DNA of 64,000 bases from Phlebiopsis flavidoalba (taxonomy: Eukaryota > Basidiomycota > Agaricomycetes > Polyporales > Phanerochaetaceae). The stretch lies in contig JAOCPU010000002.1 of assembly GCA_035772785.1 (NCBI GenBank), positions 1,488,001 to 1,552,000 of the forward strand, given 5' to 3'. This document shows, in pieces, positions 1 to 12,986 of this stretch. The position numbers and the translations under genes were made by a program. Under the pieces are notes generated by a model that worked only from the letters and a program-made list of their open reading frames with translations, made no database searches and was not told the DNA's origin. Each line of letters opens with the position of its first letter. Position 1 is the first letter of the stretch.

Positions 1-2477
1 GCTATGCTACATTGCGTCGCCTATCCATGTGAACCGAAATGCCCCAGGAATCGCCATATTTTATAGTACCGCCATCTCGAGGACAGCTTTGAATCAGAGA
101 GCCGCTGCCTTACAGTGACACCAATTTGGGAGGATGGACCATTACGTATTCGATGCGCACCATCCCAAAACTCGTGTTTGGGTAGTTGGCACTACCCTGG
201 ACTTGATCTAGCAATTCTCGCCCCTGTTCGGCGGGTCCCTATCCATCCTCCCAGGCCACGGACCGAAGCATCACGAACTGGCTTTCCGCCAAGTCGGATG
301 TCGGCCAATGATTGCAGATACCGAGGGTACCTTGTTACACGCCCTACAGGTATCTAGCAATCGTGGTGTGATCTGGGTCTGTGAGCGGGGGAAAGAGGAC
401 TGTGGGGGGTCTCGTGGTATTGATGGCGCTATGCAAGGCCAGCTTACAAAGAAAGCACCTGTGGTAATCAATCAAAGGACGGCACGTACCGTTATATGCT
501 CAAAAACGAGAAAAATGCTCGCAGTCTCCTGCGTGACACAGTGCACAGTACGGCTGATGTAGCCGAAGTTGTAGGGATCTGAAAAGTTACTTCATGCATT
601 GAAGGTCCATTTTGCACCGCCGTACGCTTGTGTCTCGTCTGAAGCTCCATTGCAATCTAACAAGTTTTACTGCGTAACAAAAAGTTTATCAGCATTTATA
701 GATTGAAAACGGAGCCTTACGGCCCTAACTCTGAATAGTCTCTTTCGAACTGGCCATCAACATAAGCCATGTTTTCCAAGGACTAACACCTGCCCGCCCT
801 GAGTCTCCACTTTGGTCGTGTGAGTTTTACCTATAGTGAACGCATCAGCTCTGACGCTGCGGCTAGTCTCCGCTGGATGTACAAGGTATTTATGGTCAAA
901 TCAAAATCGCCCGCCGAGAGTGTGCGAGGAGAGAGCCACATGTTGAAGACGACATCGATATAAGGTTTTGGCCCATGTCAGACGTACTCATATACGGTTG
1001 CGAATCAAAGGACCTCTGGTTGTTGGAAACAGACAAAGCCACCAGCAATGGGCGGAGTGATTAATCGCTTCTATATCAGAAAGATACGTCATCGGGTCTA
1101 TGAGTTGTTCAGCGAAAGACCTACTGTTTCGATAAGGAAGTGTTAGGATCGGATTGCTTTGGCGGATGTATGAATAGCGCTGAATGCAGGCTGTGAGTTC
1201 TAGTCAAACGTCAATATGACATTCCGTCCACAAAGTCGTAGTAGTGGCACCCACCGGCCAAGATTTTAGAACGAACACGTTCGAGCGTGACGCCTGATGA
1301 GTGATGAATCGACCTGGGGGTGCTCTTCCGCGGGGCCTCTGCTCTTGCTGCTTCTTTTCAAATTCGCTCCACCCGCTTTTCCTTTTGCATTCTTTACTGG
1401 GATGAGCTGCAGCAGTACTTGTTCGTAGATAGGACTGTGACGCTGAAGTGAAGCCTCATTCGCCCCCAGTAAACGTATGCCATAAGACGTCTGGTTCCGA
1501 TCGGATCACATCGTATGAGAGATTCTGCACGTCCTGCACACTGTTCTAGTGCCAGCCAGTCGTCAGCGAGACCCGAGCCTGCGCGCAAAAAATGGAAGGG
1601 AGAAAATCTGTATAATTTGCGTTGTGTATCGACGGGCCGGAACGTCACATACGAATGACCCCTCAGGCGTGAGACAAGAAGGAGGGAAGAACGTACCTCA
1701 CTCTGCTTCTATCACGGTCGCCCGTCGTCTCTTTACCGACAGCGCTGTCCATTCCGCCTGTGCGGCATCGGCCAACGAGATCGGCCGATTGAGCGAGAAT
1801 CGCTCGAGAGGCCTGTTGTCCATCTCTGCAACCTCGTGTAAGAAGTCTGGGTCACTTTTATTAAATCTGACGGCGGGCCCGATTGAGCCTCGGTGTCACG
1901 AAGCTCTGCCCCGCTCTTGATTCCTGGAAAAACCTGTGGATCAGTGCCTACACAATGCGCTGCTGCTGGAGGTAGGACCTATCGAATACTCATAGCTGTA
2001 AGGCAGGAAATGCCTGAGCTGCTGCCCAGTCGACTTGAGTCGAGCGTCCCAGAAACAGAAGACCTCGATCGGTTACGCTCTGCCTGTCGCGCCGACCTCG
2101 GGGGTAGCGCCCTCTAGCGCCGACTCGGCCGGGAAACGGCATATACATACTATCTGCCGGTCCCGTATATGGGGTAGTGCGGGGTAAGCGTCCTGTGGCA
2201 CTGACCTGCACTACAGCGAGGCAGGACTCTGTCAGAACATCCCCTCCTCAACGCCAGGCAACGTTTTTTGTGCGAGTGTACCGTGCTCTCCACAGTACGC
2301 TCAACCTTACCCAGGGTCTCTGCGTCTCAGGAGCAGCACCTTCGCAAGGCTTCACTTCGGCTAGCCACCTGCTGTCCCACTCGTCAGACATAAACTCGAA
2401 AAATCGCGCTCTCCGGCTTCGTATTCTGTTTCTGGTCAAGTGTTCCGCACGGAATGACTACTCTAGGGATTCGCAAG
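1..2477. other. no recognisable gene upstream of the methylcitrate dehydratase
   Basis: Only short overlapping frames are present (the longest about 120 codons, 1549-1920). None resembles a known family and none has convincing splice-linked neighbours. The last 300 bases may hold the promoter or a 5' exon of the next gene, whose mitochondrial targeting sequence I could not place. Confidence 0.4.
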
Positions 2478-4252
2478 ATGTCCTCTCATGCAGATGTTGC
2501 TGAAAGCGCTGTCCGACGCCGAGCCTGATCAGGTCTTGGTGGACATTGCCGACTATGTTCACAACTACAAGGTCGACTCCGAGCCTGGCGTTCGAGACCG
2601 CAAGACTTTGTCTGATCGACACGATTGGATGTGGTCTTGAAGGGGACTCACGTTTGACGCATGCGCGCGCCTTATGGGCCCTGTCGTTGAAGGCACTGTT
2701 GTGCCCAACGGTAAGTACCTGAATCGCCACAGCATGACCATGGCTCAACCTCCCCCCTCAGGTACCAAGGTTCCCGGCACAAACTACCAGGTTGATCCAA
2801 TCCGCGGTGCATTCAACATTGGTACCCAGATCCGATGGCTTTGACTTCAACGGACTGCTGGCTCGCGGCGGAGTGGGGACATCCTTCGGACAATCTGGGA
2901 GCCATCCTTGCAGTGGCAGACCACCTAGCGCGCCAAGGACAGCCTTTGGCAGTCCGGGATGTGCTCGAGGCCATGATCAAGGCTCACGAGATCCAGGGCC
3001 AGCTCGCGCTGCTGAACTCTTTCAACCGTGTTCGGGCTGGACCCACGTCGTTCTGGTAAAGGTTGCGAGCACGGCCGTCGTATCAAAAGCTCCTGTGGGT
3101 GGATCAAGCTATTCCTTCCAGGGGTAGCTTTTGCTGACTGCCACATCAGGGGTCTTGATCATGCGCAAAACTATCGATGCTATCTCCCAGGCGTGGGGGG
3201 CCGACGGCCAATCCCTTCGTACTTACCGCCATGCGCCCAATACTCAGTCCCGCAAGTCCTGGGCCGCCGGCGATGCTTGCTCTCGCGCTGTCAACCTGGC
3301 ATACCTCTCGTTAAGAAGGGAGAGAAGGGCATGCCTTCCGTCCTGTCTGCGAAAACATGGGGCTTCTATGACGTATTATTTAAGGTTTGAGACAAGCTCA
3401 TTGAAGCCGTCATCTGAGTCCCTGAGCGGCGACTTACTCGTAATCATTACAGGGCAAGCCTTTCGAGTTTTCCATGCCGTACACATCCTATATCATGGAG
3501 AACGTACTCTTCAAGATCTCATATCCGGCTGAGTTCCATGCTCAGACCGCCGTCGAGGCCGCGCATATCATTCATGCGAAGCTTAAAGCACTTGGAAAGA
3601 CCGCGGATGACATCAAGAGCATCCGTATACGTACACAGGAGGCTGCCATGCGTATCATTAACAAGAAGGGCCCTCTAGACAACTTCGCCGATCGAGAGTG
3701 GGTGCCTTGACACCCTTAATGGACATCGCTGATCGTGCCCGATCTATCTTCAGTCACGATATTAACTACATGGTGGCATATCCCCTAATCAATGGGGAGC
3801 TCACTTCCCAGTCTTACAACGGATGCTTCAGCGGCGGACCCCCGCATCGATGCGTTGCGCGCCAAGATTCGTGCGTCGAAGAACCTCAGTACAGCCTCGA
3901 CTACCACGACCCGGCGAAGCGATCGATCTCGACACGCATTGCTTGTAGAACTGAAACGATGGAACCGTTCTCGATGAGGTGGAAGTTGAATATCCGGTTG
4001 GTCATAAACGCCGACGCGCCGAGGGTACGCCATTGCTCCTGGCGAAGTTCAAGAGGCACATTGCGCCGCACATTCGACGAGGCCCCATCAGAAAAAGTAT
4101 GTGCATTATTTGGTCAGCATTCGAGTGGGCGCATCTGACCGTGCTTCTGCAGGATATTTGATACAGTCCAACGAGATGCTGCGACGTTCGCGCAAAACTT
4201 CCCGTGGACAAGTTTACTGACTGATCTCTTTTGTCAAGGCGTGAGTAAGTAG
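2478..4252 (+). CDS. prpD: 2-methylcitrate dehydratase (MmgE/PrpD family), frame-disrupted
   Basis: In the mitochondrial methylcitrate cycle this enzyme dehydrates 2-methylcitrate, which lets fungi detoxify propionyl-CoA. The start ATG at 2478 opens a reading [12 protein letters not shown] followed by the family N-terminus. Diagnostic stretches run in order: [45 protein letters not shown], [55 protein letters not shown] and a C-terminal [19 protein letters not shown]. Introns with good borders lie at 2711-2761, 3385-3452, about 3711-3766 and about 4097-4152. The frame breaks several times, for example an extra C near 2584 and two extra bases near 2643-2646. The stop at 4250-4252 is inferred. 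Family assignment is strong. Whether the locus is functional cannot be judged until the indels are checked. Confidence 0.9.
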
Positions 4253-7200
4253 ATTTGTGGGATATGGCCCATTACTCCGCTCTTTTCAGGACGGAGATGT
4301 ACTATCAAATATCGGCTGGAATACTCATCTATATTGATAACCATTGAATAGCAGATTAGTTCCACGAACCATTCGTTCAGGGTGCATATGTAATGCCGTC
4401 TCGACGAAGCCATTGACCTCAGCTCAAGCTGGTTTATTGCTAGCACAATCCAACCGGCCGAATATTTCTTGCCCGAAAGGTGACCAGCATGTTCTATCCT
4501 CAACACTATGAGGCTGTGCTCCGATGGTTCGAGAACTGTAAGACCGGTTAAACTCATGCTACAGCGAGACATCACAACGAGGGCTCCTGCAGGGAGCCAT
4601 CTTGGGGTGAACAGAAAACAAGCCGACAGCGTACCACAGTCGATCTCCGTGGGCGACGGCAATGGCCTCCCGCAGCCCTGTGGGCATATCAGAAACTGAG
4701 ATAGGGTTGTGTGCCGTTGGAGTTAATATGTGCCCACGCGCGGATAGGCTGGAGTTGTTGTTCACGCCTCGGCGCGCTCGAGGAGATTGGATGTGCCGCC
4801 ACAGGGCACTTGTTGTTTGAAACGCCTCGGAGCCCTCTGCATACGGGGCGGCGTGTCTCTGTCCATGTACAATGGAAAGGTGGTACCGGATGACGGATCC
4901 CGTTACGTCCACGAGAATGTATGAACGGAAGTAGGTTGAAAGTAACTACGCAACAAAAGGCCCGGTGACAAATTCTGGGCGCGTGGCAACATAATAGAGC
5001 AATAGTACTAAACCGTTTACAGGTAGCCTTTGTTCAGTCAGATACTGCCATTACGGTCGGACGGTGTTTTGGATCGACATTCGGGATCGCGCTGGCCAGC
5101 TGTCGAGAACACATGTCAATCAAATGTGGCATCTCGAGAATAATCAGATTTTAGGGGCGTTGTGAAAGACCCGCACAAATCGAGGAGCGATGCAGCAATG
5201 GACGTGGGTAGGCACTAGTGAGGATGCTACCTCTGTGGTTCTTCAATTGATGGTCGAAGAGCGTATGACACGAGCGGAGCAACTATTTACGAGAGTGGGC
5301 TACGTAGCCAGGTGGTGCATTTCTCGTCGCGAGGAAGGTATTTTGGTTCACAGGTCGTGGCGAGGAACGTTGCAGACAGTGCGCACGTATCTCGGAGGTA
5401 GTGGGAACAGTATCCGAGCCGTATCACCGCAACACCAGGGGGGCTTGACGGAGCGCCACGACGGCACCCACCTGATTGCGATCTGGCACACGAACTACGG
5501 CGCATCAGCGGAGATCAATATATGGGGACAAGTCAGACAGCGAGAGTGGCGTACGGTGGGACAGAATGTTCGAGCCGTAAGCACAGGCTTGGGCAGAAGT
5601 CGGTGAAGAGAGTATGTCGCATTGACGACGCAGTGCGCCGATGCACTGAAGCCTCTCCTTCTGAACCCCATCCCCACCTCCTTCTGCCGAGCAGGACGTG
5701 TCTTCTGCGTGCGGATTCCCTCCTTACTGACTACGCGGATCTCGTAGCTGGCACGAAACCCTCCCGATCGTCGATACCAAGCTTAAAGTTCATCCGCGTG
5801 GACTGCTAGCCGATGCTCTGATCGCTGGCTGAACGACGCCTCCCCCACCCCGGAAACCGTGAGGCTGGCCGCGCAGGGGGGTCTTCTACCGCCAGGACTG
5901 CGTCGGTCGGCTGACTCCCGACGGTCTCACCTCGTCGTCTTGAGGACTCTGGTGGGGGCATTAACGGGGGGGGGTCGTTTCATCGTATGCACCATCGGGC
6001 TCATGGTCTGGGAAGGGTGGCGGTGAGAATTTATAAACCCCCCCGTTCGAATTTGGCCATGGCAACCGTTTCCCTGACGAGCTACCTCTGCTCGCTGTTG
6101 AAGTAAATCTGAAAACCTCCGGAGGCTTGGTGGTTCTGACTCCCGCTCGCAATGACGTTCGAGCTTCAATGCCGGCAGGGCGCGCTGGGCCTGCTGTCGT
6201 GATATGAACGCACGCACGGTGGAGACTCCACGGTGTCTGGCTCTCAGCCACCAACACGTTCAGAATCCCGCCCATTTGCAGGGTTGTTCGACGTGCCTCG
6301 AGGCTCATGATGATGGACCCTATGAATGGCGGGGTGTGGCATTTATTTCCTAATATTTTCCGCGCTGATCCCACTACCCAGAAGGCGGAGTCTGGGCTCT
6401 GGAAACGCTGCCCGCGCGCCGCCGACCGCCCCAGCAGCCTTGAGTACATCAGGGAGTCCCGATGTGTCGGAAACTTCCAGTGACCCGCGACGTCAGTCCC
6501 GGTGTCCTTGCAATATGGCCGTTGGGCGCCGTGGGTTTATCTCTATTCCTGCTGTGCGTGTTGGTAAGTATTGGGGTTAGCTACCCACTGCTACCCAGCT
6601 ACTTAGATAGCGGACCTAATCCTGTCGCATATGACTTCTCGGTCGCTCAGGCTCCGTGAATCGATTGATCAGGCCTCACGGGCGGTGGTGTATCGTCATG
6701 AGGGCTAGTCTATCCGGAGACCTTGTTGTGGGCCCGTGCTTACAGGATTGCGCGGCGATATGGAGAGCCTGCCCAAACCTAGCTCCTACACATCACTGAT
6801 GACCCTGCGTCCTCATGAGTGTGGGTTCTGTGGCTTCTGAGTCGGCGTCGCAGCCCCATGCACAGAGGGACGCGCGTGGCCTCGGAGATCCCCGTTTTTC
6901 TTTTGTGGCGAAGGCCAAACAAGTTACCGTGTGAGCTTCACTTCATCCTAGGGAGAAGGGTGGGCCTCCGAGTAACACGAGGCTGATTATTGGAGGGCGA
7001 AAACAGACCTGTCATAGGTAAATCATGAATCGTGTCACGTACGAGGAACGTTAACCTGTGCTTGTGTTTTTTGTTCCGGAACAACCGGATGGCAGGAGTA
7101 TCAGCAACGCTCCCGTCGCCAAGGGCTGGCCAAAATAAGCTAGATACGGAGCAATTTGAGTAGAAGCAGGTTTGTAAACTACACGTAAGTGTTCGTAGTC

Positions 7201-7572
7201 TAATAAAGATTATAGTATTTGGCGCATTTCCTCGTGGCCCCACCCTCCAGGCGCCTGCGGCCCATGTGTGCTGCGAAAGCCGAAATGAACGATATTTTCC
7301 GTGGATGGCATGTAGAGTAATCTGGAAAAATTTATTATATGAAGGGACGTTGGCCTCCAGATCTGCAAGTAGATCCCCCGATATGCGGTGATCCGCAGAA
7401 TCATGGTCCCAGTACTCCCTGGGAATTTGGTCCCTACCTCCCAACTTTTCCTCAAAAAGCCGTGAGGATTGCAGCTCGAGCCGTCACTACTTCCCCCTTC
7501 CTTTTCCCTTACCCGACCACGACCATTGCTATGTCCGACAGACTGCAATAGTCCGTCTCTGTTTTTCGCTTT
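4253..7572. other. 3.3 kb without a recognisable gene
   Basis: The stretch holds overlapping open frames on both strands: 5190-5606 (+, 138 codons), 5961-6449 (-, 162 codons) and 6938-7444 (-, 168 codons). I recognise none of them, and none carries a clear domain. A frame at 6462-6659 encodes a hydrophobic segment, but it is too short to call. Given the indel rate elsewhere, a divergent gene could be hidden here. Confidence 0.35.
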
Positions 7573-8938
7573 ATGTCGTGTGCCCTTTTGTTTCTGACCT
7601 TTCTTGCTCTCCAGCCAATTTGCCCGACGCGTTTACAGCCTGCAACGCGCTGTCAACGTCGACCAAAACAGTAGCCTCGGAGCGGGCACGGCCCCGTACG
7701 ACCCCGAGCCGATGACGGCGCAAGAGAGGAAAATTCACGCGTAGCAAGACGGGTTGTTTGACATGCAGGACGAAGAAAGTCAAGGTGCGCGACGGAGTCG
7801 TCCGTGGAAGTATATCGAGACTGACACTGTCCTTGCTATTCAGTGCGACGAGGAGAAGCCAGACTGCAAACGGTGTCGTGATACGCAAACGGAAGGTGAG
7901 AGAAGTCAACAAGTCGCCAGTCACGCGCTGACCGACTGTGGCGCCGGGCGCGTAGTGCACTTGGCCTGAGGTCGTGCCGACGCGCAAGAGGCCACCGCCC
8001 CCGCAGAGACACCCGTCAGTCCGAATCGCCGCTGGAGGTGCGACCATCGACGGCAGGGCTCGTCAGGACTGTCCGACATTTCCACCCCACCGCCACGTCC
8101 GTCCTCGCCACCCCCAGCCACAGCTGCTACCCTCCCACATTCCACACCCCTCCGCAGTCGCCCATCAAAACCAGTGCTCCCGCGACCGATGAATCAACGA
8201 CACATGTAAGTCTGACCATTTTGCTCCTCAGCGCAACAGGCTCTGACCACTGGGGCCAGGTCGACGCCGGGCATATCCAATAGCCAGCGCCAAACGTGAG
8301 TCCAGCGATGTCCGGTCGCCCCAGCAGTGCTGACTGAAACGGCGCAGAATGATGATAGACAACACCTCGCCTGTCGTACGCGCCTGCAGAGACGCAGGGC
8401 CACGGCCACCCCTCAACGGCGGACTCAACATGCCGGCCCTCCCCGCAGCAACGGCACGCGGCCGCCCCCGCCTCGCATCCCTACCGTTACCCCGCGCAAT
8501 CCCAATATGTACAACAAACAGTCTTATCCGAACCTCCAGGGTCTGTCGCGGGTCACGACTCAGCCCCACGACTATGCGTCCGTAAAATTGGAAGATACCT
8601 ACGACTCCCCGATGAAGTTCGAGGAGGCCGCGGACGAGTGGCAGGCCTCTCAACTCCCGCATTCACAGCAGCATATCGACCCGATTCAGCCATTTGTAAG
8701 TCTCGAGCGCATTCTCGGTCCCGTGACACGTGTGTTCATCATTGTCTAGTTCCCAATACTGCAAGACCGAGACGTACACACCACAATACGCACAGCACTA
8801 TCGATACTAGTAAATACCATCATCGAACTCTCAGTACATAATACCACACGTCTTAATACATGCTATTTGCTCAACGTCACTCCTGCGGCCCCCAGAACAG
8901 CGAATGTTCTCACCGAGGACGTAAAGATAATGCCCTAG
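7573..8938 (+). CDS. Zn2Cys6 (fungal binuclear cluster) transcription factor, ends uncertain
   Basis: This is a nuclear DNA-binding regulator of the Gal4-type class. After a basic arm (RGKFTRSKTG) the six cysteines of the zinc cluster can be assembled from three exons. Exon one gives CLTC plus RTKKVK (to 7784). After an intron at 7785-7843 comes CDEEKPDCKRC. A second intron, about 7896-7955, ends in a TAG followed by CTWPEVVPTRKR, which supplies the sixth cysteine. The spacing is C-x2-C-x6-C-x6-C-x2-C-x6-C, as in the family. A Pro/Ser-rich linker follows (8040-8200), then probable introns at about 8203-8260, then an exon reading NMYNKQSYPNLQGLSR to HIDPIQPF (8505-8696). The activation or middle domain is not seen. 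GC-rich sequence at 9.07-9.73 kb may be a further exon. The target genes are unknown. Start and end coordinates are estimates. Confidence 0.8.
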
Positions 8939-9069
8939 TGCACGGAGCTATTCGACACACATGCACACTGCGTGTGCCACCCTCATCATCGCATTCGTGA
9001 TGATTACTCCAAGGAGCATAAAGGTTGAACAATTCTGAAGAGATTTCTACATCACTCACAGAATCATTC

Positions 9070-9735
9070 ACGCCCCACAGTTAGTGCCAGCGATTCAGGA
9101 TGACGAAGATCCATGGGGTCAGTGACGACGAGCGGCCGCCGAGTTCGCACCTCGATACCTGCCCATCTTCGCACTCGAGCTTCCCGGTGAGTCATATCGC
9201 GCACAGCTGAATCACACATTAAAACGCTATTAAAACGCACACACAAAAATGACACTGGGATGCTGTCCATCCCGCAGGCAGTTCTCGCGAGGTCGCTCGG
9301 ACTCCCGTCCGAGAGTAATAATACGCCGCGCATCCCACGCCAAGTCAGGACGACGAGGCCAGGCTGGCCAGCCACGACGATTACGCAGCCAAGCACGGCG
9401 CAATTAATGATTTTTTTTCTGCGCCCGTTTCTAGACACGAGTGGGCCAGCGGACCTTGGGGCAGTCGACCGCGCGGCGGGCCACCTCGCAACGGGCTTGG
9501 CTGCGGGCGCATGCGCACGCCGCGCTGGGCCTGTGGTGCGCACCGGCCCACGGAGGGCTGGTATATGCGGCCACGCGCGGGTGGTGTTCCGAGCCCGGAT
9601 GTACAGCCGGGGCGGCGACCGACGCCGACGCGCCCCGCCCCCTTGCTGTACGGGATCGGCGCACAGCCCCCGCGCACCGATCACAGACCCTACGATCATC
9701 CCGACTCGTCTGGGCCGGTTTTAGCAGTTAATGGT
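9070..9735 (+). other. GC-rich, coding-like segment, perhaps a later exon of the Zn2Cys6 gene
   Basis: Base composition rises sharply here, above 65% G+C around 9430-9700 by eye, against AT-richer flanks at 8750-9050 and 9720-9950. All six frames stay open for long stretches, so openness alone proves little. One plus-strand frame reads as a Pro/Gly/Arg-rich low-complexity tail (GGVPSPDVQPGRRP ... GAQPPRTDHRPYDHPDSSG), typical of disordered regions in fungal transcription factors. At 9083-9110 a frame reads PAIQDDEDPWG. I infer a possible link to the zinc-cluster gene upstream but cannot show the splicing. Confidence 0.3.
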
Positions 9736-12700
9736 TCATACATTGATGGGCTATATTGTTACATGTCGCAGAACATAGATGAGAGGAGTAAGTAGGGTAT
9801 ATGCGGTCGTACGCCTGTCTGCAAGCCCGCGCCCATGGTAGAGCACCCTACAAGATAAGATCCCTGTCGAAGTTTCTTTCAGCGAAGATTATGCACGCGC
9901 TGTGAGTACATTTGTCCTGTACACATCTTCAAAAGGCGAAAATTTGACGAAAGCGGCGATGATTACATTGTGCGTACCAGCATGGCAGTGTAAACTGAAT
10001 GGCTGTCACGCTCTTCCTTCATACTGGCGAGTTCTGTCCGTTGGAGAGTTAAAAGCCGGGGTTCCGCAGCTTGAAGTACCGCCACGACGCTTCTCGGGTC
10101 ACAAGTACTACCTCCCGCGGCCAGAGAGCGTGCACTCGCACACGACAAGGGCAAATATCAGAGCGGGACGGGCCATTCGGACAGCCGCAAAACTTCGCCG
10201 CAGCTTACAGGGCGGGACGCTGTGTCCGCTGGGTGGAAGAGGATGCCCGAGTGCTGACGTCGAAGTGCACGGAGCTGGATGGTATTTGTCAATCCAACAT
10301 CCATACGACGACGTAGAAGAGCGAACGTGAGTGCAACTTGCAGCCTGGCACGAGATATTTGCCACAAATGTCCAGACGTGCCCCGCACGTGTGTTCGGAG
10401 AAGGCCACACTCCAGAACGAGGTACGAGGGCGTGTTGGGTGTGAAATCAAGTTTGTTATCGACGCGTCTAAAACCAAAATATAATGAAATCCATTTGTCG
10501 TCTATGTAGAAATCCAAGCATCTGCGTTTAACCTTCCGTACCGCCACAGGGTTTGTATGGATATCTAGAGTCGTGTTGATGGTTCTCATGAGCCACCAAT
10601 TGCACGGGCTGATAGGTAGTGGTGTTATCAGGATCTTCGTGTCTGTGTTTGGCTGCATAGCCGTTTAGCTTTGCCGCAGCTCAGGAAGCAGAGTGCGTAC
10701 ATCTCCGGTCGAGCTGGTGAACTTCGCCCCGCGATAACCTCGACTATGAGCCGGCGTGACATCGTCCGGGGTGACTCTGCTGCACGATCATACAGGTGGC
10801 CTGGGAGTCGTCTTCGACGTGGATATTACGACTCCGGAGATGAACCATCGAAGGGGTGATGGTGTGGTAGTGCGTGGAACAAGATATGCAAGATTAATCC
10901 TCATAGGGACTGCGCGTTTAGCTGCTGAGGCCGGGCAGTGCAGATAGATGAGGGTTGTGACGAAATGAGCGCACTAAGAACAAGAAACTGGGGTAGCCTA
11001 CCATGTCATTCCGTTGACCAGAATTGCGGTGGTCATGACCGTTGGCATATAGGGCACTGGAATGTCCATTAAAACGTGAGAACAGGAGTGTAAATACGCA
11101 TACATGTAGCCAACGATGCGATTCTGGGCAGATGTAACACTGATACATACGCTCGGATATTGTACTCATCTGGAAACGCGAATTCCTATGATACACTATC
11201 GCCCTTGTGAACCTAGTAGGGTAACGATATAGGGACTACAGCGACGCACCATTGATTGTTACATCAAAGTATGCCACAGACAGGTCCCGTGGCGTTGTAT
11301 AAGGTCTCGTCGTGCAGTATACATCCAGGGTCTGCCCTTGGAGACTAGAGATGAACGATCTGAGTCCTTTACTTGAACCGCCGGATCATCAAACTCGAGG
11401 ATGAAGCGTCAAGAGCGTCATGGCCATAGCACTTTTCGGGTTCGTGCCCAAGGCTCCAGCGCTGAAATGAATGCGCAGGCAAGCAGTGAAATGCACAAGA
11501 CCAGAGGAAGCAAGAACTGTAGTCATCAAAGTCCGAAAGGCTGGCCAAGAGCGCACAGCTGCTCGGACGCGCAAAAACAAACGCCGCGCGAATTCGTCCA
11601 CGGGCGTGACACTGGCTCAAAGGCTGCGAAGCTCGGCCAATTGGAGGCCTCCGCGCGGGCTGACGAACAGGAATTTTTCGCCGGGCGAGGTGAGGTGACC
11701 GGTACCCCTATCGGCGTGCTGCGACGACATGACATGCGTAGGCCGCAAGGGAGGCCGATAAGTCCATCTGGGGAATCCACGAGTGGCACTCGGGCTGAGC
11801 TGAGGCACGGGCTGTACGACATACACGAACTCGAAAATGGCAAGGATATGAAGCGTGCACGAGAGCAGAGCTGCGCATGCGAGTCGCCAAGGATCCCACG
11901 GCGAGAGTGTTTTGTGAGGTTTGGGGCAGGGCGCCGGCCAGTGACTTGGACCCGTGTGAACCCATTGCACAAAAGCAAGCCCCCAGAGCGCTACACGGCT
12001 TGAACAGATAAGTCATGTACGAGACAGAACGCCAGAGTGACAATTTTTCGGAGACGAGTCATACGGAGGGATGACAGGAGGATGCGCGAGGAGATCGTGA
12101 TGCATGAGGAAAGGGAGAGGACTATCGGCGAGAGCGAGGGCAGGGTAGGCTAGGAACGACTCGGAGGGCGAAATCCAACGGACAGATATCGCGACGCAGA
12201 GCAGTGCTGCTGATGAGGGCAGCAGGCGTGATCGCCCAGGTAGGGGAGCTGGCTCTGGCTGTATGTGCTGAGGGCCTGGGGATCGCCCTGGCATGGACGT
12301 GGATAGGCTCCGTGCTGCACTGGCACAAGGATGAACAGCCAGAATGCGGAAGTGCGGCGGAAGGAGGAGGACGACTCAGAGAGCTGTGACCCAGCCGTGA
12401 CTCGGCACCGCCTCCCAGGCTCAAACCATCCCCCGTGACGGTCACGAAGTGACCAGCGAGGGCGCCCGCGTGAGGTGATTCCTGTCTGACTCCCGCTCGC
12501 CGTGCGGTGACTCCCCCCGGCCGTATATATCGCCTCCTGTCCAATCCCGGCTCTTTGACCTCCCCTCGGTCCGCCGTACGACACAGCGCCCTCGCCGTCT
12601 CGAGCTCTCTGCCCAGCAAATAATCAGTTTTCACTCGTTCTCTTCTGCCCTCCGGCGAAGAACGATAACCGCCAGGATCGTCCTCAAGTCGCTGACTTAG
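9736..12700. other. about 3 kb with no assignable gene
   Basis: Open frames exist at 9902-10330 (+), 10158-10658 (-), 11401-12003 (+, 200 codons) and 11526-11978 (-, 150 codons). Several overlap antisense to each other, and none resembles a protein I know. The 11.4-12.0 kb interval is coding-like in composition on both strands, so the direction of any gene is undecided. From 12.1 kb the sequence grades into the region upstream of the cyclin gene. Confidence 0.3.
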
Positions 12701-12986
12701 GACAGTCCGGCTCAAACCGCCCTCTATCGCAATGTGCTTCCGTTGGATTCAGCAAACAAGATACCCCCAGCCGTCCCTCGCCTCAATCGCCACCGGTTCC
12801 CGCCTCTCTGTTTCTCTCAAGTCTTCCAGTCTCATTGAAACCACTTTTTTCACCACCACTGCTGCCAATGCCAATCTGATCTGAATTTTCTCTCACTCTC
12901 GTCTCGTCTCGCGCACAAAGCCTCCCCTCAATTATCTGATTCTCGACTCACCGCTCAAGTTTCCCGACTCAATTTTCTTATCGACT
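12700..12986 (+). promoter_or_regulatory. pyrimidine-rich leader upstream of the cyclin gene
   Basis: The plus strand is strongly C/T-rich from about 12720 to 12980 (runs such as CTCTGTTTCTCTC and CTCTCACTCTCGTCTCGTCTC), directly before the first in-frame ATG candidates at 12987 and 12991. CT-rich tracts of this kind are common just upstream of fungal transcription starts and in 5' leaders. The role is inferred from position and composition only. Confidence 0.5.

Noticed and set aside
9064..9699. 211-codon minus-strand ORF
   Set aside because: It overlaps a GC-rich stretch where all frames are open, has no domain, and its lower half runs through AT-rich sequence with no coding character.
11526..11978. 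150-codon minus-strand ORF opposite a 200-codon plus-strand ORF
   Set aside because: Both are open because of base composition. Neither resembles a known protein, so I did not call either as a gene.
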